NCBI GenBank assembly: GCA_964632795.1
Contig: CAZWEZ010000066.1
Location: 1 to 20,393 of the forward strand
Length of the DNA stretch: 20,393 nt
From: CAZWEZ01 sp964632795
GTDB lineage: Bacteria; Pseudomonadota; Alphaproteobacteria; Rhodospirillales; 2-02-FULL-58-16
Direction: 5' to 3'
Shown: piece by piece, positions 14,660 through 20,393 of the stretch
Layout of the letters: every line of letters starts with the position of its first letter
Position numbering within the stretch: the first letter of the stretch is position 1
Made by a program: the position numbers and the translations under genes
Notes under the pieces: generated by a model
Databases searched by the model: none
What the model was told of the DNA's origin: nothing
Seen by the model: the letters and a program-made list of their open reading frames with translations, nothing else

Positions 14660-16594
14660 CTAGCCTGCCTGGCGGAATTCGGGTTTGAAGGGGAGCCCGG
14701 TGATGGCGGCCGACTCAGGCGTGGTGGCGACCAGGTCGTCACGGGAAAGCTGCTTGATGTCGCTATAGCCGTGGGCATCGGTAATTGCCGCCAGTTGCCA
14801 GCGCATGGCCTCCAGGTAGCGGTGGAGGCCGATCGCCCGGGCGTTGATGTCGAAGCGCTTGACGTGCTCCGGGTCCTGGGTCGCGATGCCGACCGGGCAG
14901 TAGCCGATGTGGCATTGCATGCAGGCGATGCAGCCGGTGGCGATCATCGCCGTCGAGCCGATGCCCACCGCCTCGGCGCCCATGGCGATGGCCTTGGCGG
15001 CGTCGACGCCGTCCTTGATGCCACCCATCAGGACGATCGGCAACTGGCCGGTGGCGTCGATCTCCTCGAGCGCGTCCAGCGCTTCCTGGAGGGCGGCCAG
15101 GGTCGGGATGCCAACGTAGTCCAGGACCTCGCCGGCGGCGGCGCCGGTCGATCCCTGAAGGCCGTCGAGCTCGACGAAATCGAAGGTGTCCTTCATTGCG
15201 ATCTTGATGTCGTCGCGGATCCGCCCGGCGCCCAGCTTGATCGAAATCGGGACCCGGTAGCCGGTCGCCTCGCGGAACTCCTCGACCTTGATCACCAGGT
15301 CGTCGGCGCCGAGCACGTCGGGGTGGCGGGACGGCGAGCGGAGGTCGATCCCCGCCGGGATGCCGCGGATGGCGGCCAGTTCCTTGGTCACCTTCCTGGC
15401 CATCAGCTGGCCGCCGAGGCCGGGCTTGGCGCCCTGGGAGATGTAGATCTCGACGCCGTCGGCGCGCTGCATGTCATGCACGTTCCAGCCCAGCCGGCCG
15501 GCCAGACACTGGACGATGAGCTGGTCGGCCTCCTCGCGCTGCTCGTCCATCATCCCGCCCTCGCCGGTGTTCTCGGAGATCCCCGACAGCCTGGAGGCGA
15601 TGGCCAGGGCCAGCTTGGCCGAACGGCTCAGCGCCCCGAAGCTCATCGGCGCGATCATCACCGGCATCGACAGGTCCAGCGGCTTGGCGCCGTGCTTGTC
15701 GCCGAGCTTGGTCCTGAGGTTGACCTTGGACACCACGTCCGGATCCTTGCCGGCCGCCGACAGATCCTTCTTGAAGGCGAGGTCGGTGTAGTGGGGCAGG
15801 GCGCGCGCCGCGCCGTAGCCGCGGATGCGGTAGCGGCCGATCTGGGACTTGATGAAGATGTTCTCCTGGATCTTGTCGTTCCAGTAGTCGGACGTGCCCG
15901 AGAAGGTGAAGAAGGGGATCGAGCGGCGCGGTTCCTCGGTGGTCGGATAGCGGAGCTTCTTGCCGGCGTTGACGATCTTCTTCAATGTCCCGTCGAAGGG
16001 CAGGCGGTAGCGCTCGAGGAAGGCCATCACGCTGTCGGCGTCGTCGTCGGTGACCTCGACGAGCTTGGCGTCCGAGCCCAGCGGCTGGACCTCGCCGCCG
16101 ATGAAGATCTCGCCGCCGGTCATGTCCTCGCCGATCCGCTCGCCGGAGTCGCCGAGGATGATGATCCGTCCGCCGTACATCATGTAGCCGGCCATGAAGC
16201 TGGCGTTGCCCGCGCAGCACAGCGTGCCGGCCTTCATCACCTGGCCGGCGCGCGACCCGATGTTGCCCTTGACCACCACCTCGGCGCCGCGGATGGCGAC
16301 CCCGGCGATGGCCCCGGCGTTGCCCCCGACCACCACCGAACCCTGGTACATGTTGTCGGCCAGCCCCCAGCCGACGTTGCTGTCGACGGTGAAGTCGGCG
16401 CCGTCGGTGAGGCCGGCGCAGAAATAGCCGGCCGAGCCGCGCACATGCACCTTGATGTTGTGGGTCAGGCCGACGCCGATGTGGTGGCGGGCGTCGGGGT
16501 TGACGACTTCGATGTCCTCGCCACGGGACCCGCACCGGCGGATCAGTTCGTTGGCGTCGCGGACCGAGGTTTCGGCTAGATCGATCGTGACCAC
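14660..16594 (-). CDS. Glutamate synthase-like subunit: GXGXG domain fused to FMN/3Fe-4S synthase domain
   Basis: This is a 644-residue protein. Residues about 1-200 are the right-handed beta-helix GXGXG domain that ends ordinary GltB (GNAGAIAGVAIRGAEVVVKG at 91-110). Residues about 220-644 are the FMN barrel that adds ammonia to 2-oxoglutarate: MPVMIAPMSFGALS (310-323), ENTGEGG (341-347), QGAKPGLGG (387-395), KLGAGR (453-458) and LMGGIKDG (522-529). The 3Fe-4S ligands are Cys555, Cys561 and Cys566 in GCIACMQCHIGYCPVG, plus an extra Cys558. Domain order is reversed from GltB, where FMN precedes GXGXG. The frame is open far upstream, but the GTG at 16594, 19 bp inside the glutaminase gene, gives the natural start; an AGGGA lies about 10 bases ahead. 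N-methylglutamate synthase (MgsBC-like) is an alternative. Confidence 0.9.
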   Translation of the reverse strand: MVTIDLAETSVRDANELIRRCGSRGEDIEVVNPDARHHIGVGLTHNIKVHVRGSAGYFCAGLTDGADFTVDSNVGWGLADNMYQGSVVVGGNAGAIAGVAIRGAEVVVKGNIGSRAGQVMKAGTLCCAGNASFMAGYMMYGGRIIILGDSGERIGEDMTGGEIFIGGEVQPLGSDAKLVEVTDDDADSVMAFLERYRLPFDGTLKKIVNAGKKLRYPTTEEPRRSIPFFTFSGTSDYWNDKIQENIFIKSQIGRYRIRGYGAARALPHYTDLAFKKDLSAAGKDPDVVSKVNLRTKLGDKHGAKPLDLSMPVMIAPMSFGALSRSAKLALAIASRLSGISENTGEGGMMDEQREEADQLIVQCLAGRLGWNVHDMQRADGVEIYISQGAKPGLGGQLMARKVTKELAAIRGIPAGIDLRSPSRHPDVLGADDLVIKVEEFREATGYRVPISIKLGAGRIRDDIKIAMKDTFDFVELDGLQGSTGAAAGEVLDYVGIPTLAALQEALDALEEIDATGQLPIVLMGGIKDGVDAAKAIAMGAEAVGIGSTAMIATGCIACMQCHIGYCPVGIATQDPEHVKRFDINARAIGLHRYLEAMRWQLAAITDAHGYSDIKQLSRDDLVATTPESAAITGLPFKPEFRQAG

Positions 16595-17484
16595 GTGTTG
16601 TATGTCCCTGGTGGTGGTTCGGTGGTGTCGAGCGCACGCCCCGGGAACAGCCGGTTCAGCGACACTTCCTCGGAGGCGATGGCGATCAGGTCGTCGTTCT
16701 CGAACATGACCATCGGCTTGGCGGCCAGGCGGTCCTTGGCGTAGCCGATCTGGTCTTTGGTCGAGACCAGGAACGAGAACGTTCCGTCCATGTCGACGAT
16801 GGTTTCCTTGAGGGTGTCCTTGAGGGACACCCCATGGGACAGCTTGTCGGCCAGGTAGACCGAGATCAGCTCGCTGTCGTTGTCGGTGCGGAACTCGAAG
16901 CTCCGGCGCTCGAGGCGGCGGCGCATCTTCCAGTAGTTGGTGATCTGCCCGTTGTGGACGATGGCGACGTCGGCGAAGCCGGTCGCCCAGAACGGATGGG
17001 CGGCCTCGGGCTTGACCTCGGATTCGGTGGCCAGGCGGACGTGGCCGATGCCGTGGGTGCCCGTGAACCGGCCGACGCCGTAGAGCGCGTCGACCTCGTG
17101 GGCGCCGCCGATGTCCTTGACGATCTCCAGGCTGGAGCCGATGGAGAGCACCTCGGCGCCGTGCTCGACGGCGTAGGCGAACTTCTGGAGGTCGCCGCTG
17201 AAGCGGACCCGGACACGGTAGTTGTTGGCGGTGGTCTTCTCCTCCAGGATGTCGCACTCCTGCTCGTCGAGGATCTTCTTGATGCGCTCGATGCTGCTCT
17301 CGGCGTCCTCGCCCTGGTCGATCAGGAAGCGCAACACCAGTTCGCCCTCATGGGCCGGGCCGTAAAGGGCGAAGCCGGTGGAATCGGGACCCCGGTGCTG
17401 GCACCCGTCGAGCATGTCGATCAGGTCCCTGCCGGTGTCGCCGCCGCCCGGACGCTTGTACAAAATTCCTGCGATGCCGCACAT
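16576..17484 (-). CDS. Class II glutamine amidotransferase subunit of a glutamate synthase-like enzyme
   Basis: This 302-residue stand-alone glutaminase domain begins MCGIAGILYKR, so Cys2 becomes the N-terminal nucleophile after Met removal. RGPDSTGFALYG, HNGQITNYWKMRRRLE and TDNDSELISVYLADKLSHGV are the usual glutamine-site motifs. The subunit splits glutamine to glutamate and ammonia, which is passed to the FMN subunit. In ordinary GltB this domain is the N-terminal part of a protein of about 1,500 residues; here it is separate, as in archaeal-type GOGAT, rhizobial GlxB-like proteins and MgsA of N-methylglutamate synthase. It has a GAGG ribosome site 6 bases before the ATG. It is the first gene of a three-gene operon (glutaminase, GXGXG-FMN, reductase). 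Confidence 0.92.
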   Translation of the reverse strand: MCGIAGILYKRPGGGDTGRDLIDMLDGCQHRGPDSTGFALYGPAHEGELVLRFLIDQGEDAESSIERIKKILDEQECDILEEKTTANNYRVRVRFSGDLQKFAYAVEHGAEVLSIGSSLEIVKDIGGAHEVDALYGVGRFTGTHGIGHVRLATESEVKPEAAHPFWATGFADVAIVHNGQITNYWKMRRRLERRSFEFRTDNDSELISVYLADKLSHGVSLKDTLKETIVDMDGTFSFLVSTKDQIGYAKDRLAAKPMVMFENDDLIAIASEEVSLNRLFPGRALDTTEPPPGTYNTWSRSI

Positions 17485-17530
17485 GTCAACCTCACTGAAA
17501 ACCTCAGAGAGCGATGGGCTGATTTGGCTC

Positions 17531-17543
17531 GGGCACCGTGCCC
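17531..17543. promoter_or_regulatory. Perfect 13-base palindrome in the glutaminase leader
   Basis: GGGCACCGTGCCC is a perfect inverted repeat (6 + 1 + 6) centred about 53 bp upstream of the glutaminase start. It could be an operator or a short hairpin in the mRNA leader. No known regulator can be named from it; it does not match the usual NtrC site well. Confidence 0.2.
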
Positions 17544-17715
17544 TACAGCCGTCGCCGACAGCGTACTGGAATTGCCCATTGGAAGCAATCTTCGGAAATA
17601 AATTTTCATTTGGGGAAAGATCGTTGACCGCCGTAGAGGCTCGAAGGGGGGGGAATCCCGCCTCCCGAAGACGATGCCGATTCGATCCGAAGGACCCGAA
17701 AGTGAGAGCCTGACC

Positions 17716-17948
17716 GCATTCTTGACGGGTGTATGCTTGATATGAATCTTCCGATTAAAGATAACAACAGGCATATGGAAAGTTCTTATGATAGAATATA
17801 TTTGTAATGTATTGTTTCATATATATTATTTATCGGCATTACCTATATTAATGTTTATATCACACAATCTACACCATAGTATCATTTGATAGCACAATAT
17901 ATATACTTGGCAATTAGTTTTTTTATATTGTCCTGAGTGTTTTTCGTT
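17716..17948. other. AT-rich block in a GC-rich genome
   Basis: About 230 bp consist largely of A and T (many TATAT, ATATT and TTTTTTT runs), in sharp contrast with the surrounding GC-rich genes. ACAATATA (17894-17901) and TATATTGT (17934-17941) form an 8-bp inverted repeat around a T7 run. Such blocks often bind nucleoid proteins or act as upstream promoter elements. They can also be remnants of transferred DNA. No gene was recognised in it. Confidence 0.6.
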
Positions 17949-17968
17949 GTTCGCCCCTTGGAGCCTGA

Positions 17969-18029
17969 GGTAACCTTCGCTCGTATCCATGGGGGGTAAG
18001 GGTAACCTTAGCACACCATCCATGGGGGG
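17969..18029. repeat. Tandem 28-29 bp repeat, two copies
   Basis: Copy 1 is 17969-17996 and copy 2 is 18001-18029. Each begins GGTAACCTT and ends ATCCATGGGGGG, with a variable 7-8 base middle. The period is 32-33 bp, close to three helical turns, so the two conserved boxes of each copy would lie on the same face of the DNA. GGTAACC and CCATGG are themselves palindromic. This pattern fits paired binding sites of a regulator for the divergent operons, which is an inference. Confidence 0.6.
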
Positions 18030-18038
18030 AGAACGGGC

Positions 18039-18076
18039 GGCGGAAGGGGGGACGGCTCCCCAGCGAAGCTTCCGCC
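18039..18076. terminator. Imperfect GC hairpin in the spacer
   Basis: GGCGGAAG (18039-18046) pairs with CTTCCGCC (18069-18076). Inside it GGGG (18047-18050) can pair with CCCC (18058-18061), leaving a small bulge. No T run follows on the plus strand. It may end a transcript entering from either side or be part of the regulatory region. Confidence 0.3.
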
Positions 18077-18289
18077 AGGACTTCAGGGTCAGTTCATCCT
18101 TGACATTTGACTCGAGAAAGGGGAAAAAAATTTTCTTGATATTAAACTAGCACCCAAAGGGGATATCCTATAGTACCATAACTTCTGAATATGGGACTCG
18201 GGCGAACCGGGACCGAAAGTGAAACGGCTACCGTAACAGGGGGCTTCAGAAAGGGGCGCAGGAAGGGTCTTCAGGACTAAGGGTCGACG

Positions 18290-18512
18290 TAGATCGTGCG
18301 GGGCGCGACATGCCCCGCGGTCTGTGCGGCCGGGAGCGCGCCCCCGGGAATGCAGCGAGGCGATGGATCCGGATGGGACTATGAGAAGCGGCCGCCCAGT
18401 CCTCCGTGCTGGGGCTGTGCCGAGAGGGGCTCGAAGCCGTTCGATTCGCGCAAAGACGGCCTATGGGGTGTGGGATGGGCGTGACGCTCGTCCGCACGCC
18501 ATAGGCCGTTTT
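18290..18512 (+). ncRNA. Possible structured leader or small RNA ahead of amt
   Basis: This GC-rich stretch contains several back-to-back hairpins: GCGGGGC/GCCCCGC (18298-18304 and 18312-18318), CCGGG/CCCGG just after it, a GGCT-CGA-AGCC hairpin near 18429-18439, and a long final stem. In the final stem ACGGCCTATGG (18456-18466) pairs with CCATAGGCCGT (18499-18509) and the inner arms continue with wobble pairs; four T residues (18509-18512) follow. This layout suggests a transcribed structured RNA that ends about 125 bp before the amt start. I do not recognise a known family, and transcription is inferred. Confidence 0.35.
18456..18512 (+). terminator. Long hairpin followed by T residues upstream of amt
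   Basis: An 11-bp perfect outer stem (18456-18466 with 18499-18509) is extended by an inner imperfect stem, and the 3' arm runs into TTTT (18509-18512). The 5' side is preceded by CAAAG, so the structure could also act on the minus strand. Sitting between a possible promoter region and amt, it could be the end of a small RNA or a condition-dependent attenuator. Confidence 0.5.
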
Positions 18513-18639
18513 CGTTGACGGTAAGGTCTGGCGACAAGACAACCAGAGAGGAGGAGCTAAAAACAAGCGCAATTCAGGCGAAACAAACCATGTTTCTCAT
18601 CTTTGAATGAAGGTGGGCTCTGCAAATTGGAGATAGGGA

Positions 18640-20052
18640 ATGGATGATCAACTTGGAGCGCTAACCATAATATTCACCGAGTTCTACTACTGGGTGACGA
18701 TAGTGTTCATGTTCTTGATTCACGTCGGCTTCTGCATGTACGAGGTCGGCTCGTCGCGCAAGAAGAACATGCACCACACCCTGATGAAGAACTCGATGGT
18801 GATCCCGCTGGTCACCGTCACGTTCTATTACTTCGGATGGTGGATCTACTTCGGATTCGCCAACGGTCCGTGGATCACCGGCGACATCATCGACGCCCCG
18901 TGGGCGACCCCGTGGAGCGAGCTTTTCTCCACCCACATGGGCGGCCAGCCGTTGCAGGACGGTCTGACCCAGGAGGACGCCATGGGCTGGGCCCGCATCA
19001 ACGGCGTCTTCTGGGCGGCGTTCCTGCTGTTCTCGTGGACCGCCGCCTCGATCGTCTCGGGCGCCGTCATCGAGCGCATCCGTTCGGGCGCCTTCTGGCT
19101 GCTGGCGGTGCTGATCGGCTCCTTCACCTGGATCATCGACGCCGCCTGGGGCTGGTCCCCCGACGGCTGGATGGTGCAGTTGCTGGGCTATCACGACGCC
19201 TACGCCTCGGGCGTCATCCACGCCATCGCCGGCGGCTTCGCGCTCGGCATCCTGGTCCACCTGGGGCCGCGGATCGGCAAGTTCAAGGCCGACGGCACGC
19301 CGCGCTCCATCGTCCCTCACAACCCGTGGCTGGTGTGCATCGGCCTGTTCCTGATCTATACCGGGTTCTGGGGCTTCTACGTGGCCTGCAACATCCCGAT
19401 CTACGACATCGGACCGGCGGCGGGGATGAGTGAGCCGTTCTTCTCGACCACCAACATCTACCTCGCCCCGACCACCACCTCGGCGATCACCATGAACTTC
19501 CTGATGTCGCTGTCGGGCGGCATGATGGGGGGCTACCTGATCTCCAGGGGCGACCCCTTCTGGACCTATTCGTGCGGCCTCGCCGGGATCATCGCGGCTT
19601 CCTCGGGCAACGACCTGTACTCGCCGATCGTGGCCATGTTCGTCGGCGCCGCCGGCGCCGTCGTGGCCTACAAGATGCACCACTGGGTCGAGATGAAGTT
19701 CAAGATCGACGACGCCGTCGGCGCCGTCGCCGTGCACGGCTACACCGGCTGGTTCGGGGTGTTCATCGCCGGCATTCTGCTGTGGGGCTATCCCGCATCG
19801 ATGACCGCCGAGTACGCCCCCATCACGCCATGGGGCCAGTTCATCGGCGCCTGGATCATGTTCGGCGTGCTGGGCTTCGCCCCGGCCTACGTGGCGGCCG
19901 GCATCCTCAAGAAGATGGGGATGTTGAGAATCCCGGAGAAGGTCGAGATCGCCGGCCTGGATCTGGGCGACTACCACGGCCGTTACCTCGACGAGTCCGA
20001 GGTCTTCGCGGCCGAGCAGGAAGAGGCCCGCGCGCGCGGCCTGATCATCTAG
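18640..20052 (+). CDS. amt: Ammonium transporter (Amt/MEP/Rh family), divergent member
   Basis: This 470-residue membrane protein of about eleven spans conducts ammonium across the inner membrane. The pore's twin histidines are present: His194 in ASGVIHAIAGGFALGI and His366 in VAVHGYTGWFGVFIAGI. Asp186, eight residues before the first His, matches the conserved Asp of AmtB (Asp160). The C-terminal tail (GLDLGDYHGRYLDESE) keeps the usual Amt tail pattern but is longer and acidic. A long outer loop at about residues 76-118 (NGPWITGDIIDAPWATPW) departs from standard AmtB. A GGAG site lies 7 bases before the ATG. No glnK is adjacent; a small membrane protein follows instead after 18 bp. The divergent GOGAT-like operon supports a nitrogen role. 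Confidence 0.92.
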   Translation: MDDQLGALTIIFTEFYYWVTIVFMFLIHVGFCMYEVGSSRKKNMHHTLMKNSMVIPLVTVTFYYFGWWIYFGFANGPWITGDIIDAPWATPWSELFSTHMGGQPLQDGLTQEDAMGWARINGVFWAAFLLFSWTAASIVSGAVIERIRSGAFWLLAVLIGSFTWIIDAAWGWSPDGWMVQLLGYHDAYASGVIHAIAGGFALGILVHLGPRIGKFKADGTPRSIVPHNPWLVCIGLFLIYTGFWGFYVACNIPIYDIGPAAGMSEPFFSTTNIYLAPTTTSAITMNFLMSLSGGMMGGYLISRGDPFWTYSCGLAGIIAASSGNDLYSPIVAMFVGAAGAVVAYKMHHWVEMKFKIDDAVGAVAVHGYTGWFGVFIAGILLWGYPASMTAEYAPITPWGQFIGAWIMFGVLGFAPAYVAAGILKKMGMLRIPEKVEIAGLDLGDYHGRYLDESEVFAAEQEEARARGLII

Positions 20053-20070
20053 GAAAAGGAGGTATTAGAC

Positions 20071-20340
20071 ATGTCTACCGGTATAGAAACCTGGAACATG
20101 AACCTGCTGGAGATCGGGCCGATGTATCCGTTCCCGGGGTTCGAGATGCTGATCGCCGTCCTCGGCATCGCCTCGTGGATCATCTGGCACCTGATCCAGA
20201 TCCGTATGGAAAACCAGATCCTGGACGAGGACGAGGAACTGTTCTCCTCGCCGGAAAAACTGAAGCAGGCGATGATGCTCTCCAACGCCGAAACGTTGGT
20301 CGAGTCGTTGCACGCTCACGGCAGAGACTTGAAAACCTAG
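20071..20340 (+). CDS. Small single-span membrane protein next to amt, function unknown
   Basis: This 89-residue protein is not recognised. It has a short N-terminal part (MSTGIETWNMNLLEIGPMYP), one strongly hydrophobic span at about residues 24-44 (FEMLIAVLGIASWIIWHLIQ), and a charged tail with an acidic patch (DEDEELFSSPEK) and a final amphipathic helix. The positive residues after the span (RMENQ) suggest the tail may lie in the cytoplasm. A perfect AGGAGG (20057-20062) stands 8 bases before the ATG, and only 18 bp separate it from the amt stop, so it is surely expressed with amt. The amount of ribosome binding suggests high output. An Amt accessory or regulatory subunit is the natural guess, not proven. 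Confidence 0.85.
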   Translation: MSTGIETWNMNLLEIGPMYPFPGFEMLIAVLGIASWIIWHLIQIRMENQILDEDEELFSSPEKLKQAMMLSNAETLVESLHAHGRDLKT

Positions 20341-20359
20341 GGGTCTGCGCCGAAGGGAC

Positions 20360-20391
20360 GGGAACGCGGAAAACCACCATCCGCCGTTCCC
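20360..20391 (+). terminator. Probable terminator after the amt operon
   Basis: GGGAACGCGGA (20360-20370) can pair with TCCGCCGTTCCC (20380-20391), with one bulged base and a 9-base loop, starting 20 bases after the stop of the small membrane protein gene. The window ends two bases later, so the expected T run cannot be checked. Its position supports amt plus the small gene as a complete two-gene unit. Confidence 0.55.
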
Positions 20392-20393
20392 CT

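Larger units (their letters stand above)
17485..18639. other. 1.15-kb gene-free spacer between the divergent GOGAT-like and ammonium transporter operons
   Basis: No convincing protein gene was found in this stretch. From the glutaminase side it holds mixed-composition leader DNA (17485-17715), a strongly AT-rich block (about 17716-17948), a tandem repeat (17969-18029), an imperfect hairpin (18039-18076), a second AT-rich patch with an A7T4 tract (18123-18145), and a GC-rich structured stretch (about 18290-18515). The ribosome site of amt follows. The short ORFs here have atypical codon use and no ribosome sites. It probably carries promoters for both operons and perhaps a regulatory RNA. Confidence 0.7.

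Noticed and set aside
12711..14663. Very long open frame on the plus strand opposite the GltD-like gene (also 14771-16579, and minus-strand frames at 6434-8506 and 9924-12101)
   Set aside because: These are mirror frames of real genes, produced by high GC content. Their products are rich in Arg, Gly, His and Asp, with no domain motif and no ribosome site.
16595..17257. Upstream extension of the GXGXG-FMN gene frame to 17257
   Set aside because: The added part is a low-complexity Arg/Pro-rich shadow of the glutaminase gene. The GTG at 16594 gives a natural domain start and a short overlap.
17560..17588. TTGCTT-17-TACGCT on the minus strand as the glutaminase promoter
   Set aside because: Only three of six bases match in each hexamer, which is at the level of chance in this sequence.
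17826..18023. 65-residue minus-strand ORF in the spacer
   Set aside because: It crosses the AT-rich block and the tandem repeat, has unusual composition and no ribosome site, and shows no recognisable motif.
18100..18128. TTGACA at 18100-18105 as an amt promoter
   Set aside because: The -35 is perfect, but at 16-18 bp spacing only A-rich sequence follows (GAAAAA), with no acceptable -10.
18447..18470. Resemblance of GCGCAAAGACGGCCTA to part of the cyclic-di-GMP-I riboswitch
   Set aside because: Only the short CGCAAAG piece is alike. The conserved CACGCACAGGGCAAACC half and the tetraloop-receptor layout are absent.
18296..18484. 62-residue ORF over the structured stretch before amt
   Set aside because: Its start lies in a hairpin and no ribosome site precedes it. 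The interval is better explained by RNA structure.
17485..18639. Sigma-54 promoters (GG-N10-GC) for the nitrogen operons
   Set aside because: Two places have the bare GG-N10-GC spacing (near 18301-18313 and 18467-18480), but the flanking bases do not fit TGGCAC/TTGC. Both also lie inside hairpins.

Overview
The window comes from a GC-rich bacterium, most likely an alphaproteobacterium of Rhodospirillales type. The evidence is the gene order fabD-fabG-acpP-fabF-mltG followed by yicC-gmk, which is a classic alphaproteobacterial arrangement, together with strong G/C preference at third codon positions. No rRNA, tRNA, CRISPR array or insertion sequence was recognised.

Region 1 (1-6563) is housekeeping. 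It holds the 3' end of fabD, then fabG, acpP and fabF of type II fatty acid synthesis, mltG (peptidoglycan lytic transglycosylase), and yicC and gmk (RNA endonuclease family and guanylate kinase). A minus-strand pair, a short-chain dehydrogenase and a possible 62-residue protein, is wedged between mltG and yicC.

Region 2 (6564-11992) is accessory metabolism. Two tandem 654-residue FMN/4Fe-4S/FAD oxidoreductases of the old-yellow-enzyme / trimethylamine dehydrogenase / dienoyl-CoA reductase superfamily clearly arose by duplication. Both lack the usual Tyr/His active-site signature. They converge on a MATE-family multidrug exporter.

Region 3 (12062-20393) looks like a nitrogen-assimilation module. 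A minus-strand operon encodes a glutamate-synthase-like enzyme with rearranged domains: a stand-alone class II glutaminase subunit, a fused GXGXG + FMN/3Fe-4S synthase subunit, and a GltD-like reductase carrying a C-terminal degenerate copy of the FMN synthase domain. It ends in a clear hairpin terminator. Divergently, after a 1.15-kb gene-free spacer, lie an Amt-family ammonium transporter and an 89-residue single-span membrane protein with an excellent ribosome binding site, which is a candidate new Amt partner. No glnK is visible. The spacer has an unusually AT-rich block, a tandem 28-29 bp repeat and a GC-rich structured stretch ending in a long hairpin followed by T residues, which could be an RNA leader or a small RNA ahead of amt.

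A plausible reading is that Amt brings in or senses ammonium while the GOGAT-like enzyme works on glutamine-derived nitrogen. The tandem TMADH-like enzymes could in principle release amines or ammonium nearby, but that last link is only inference.
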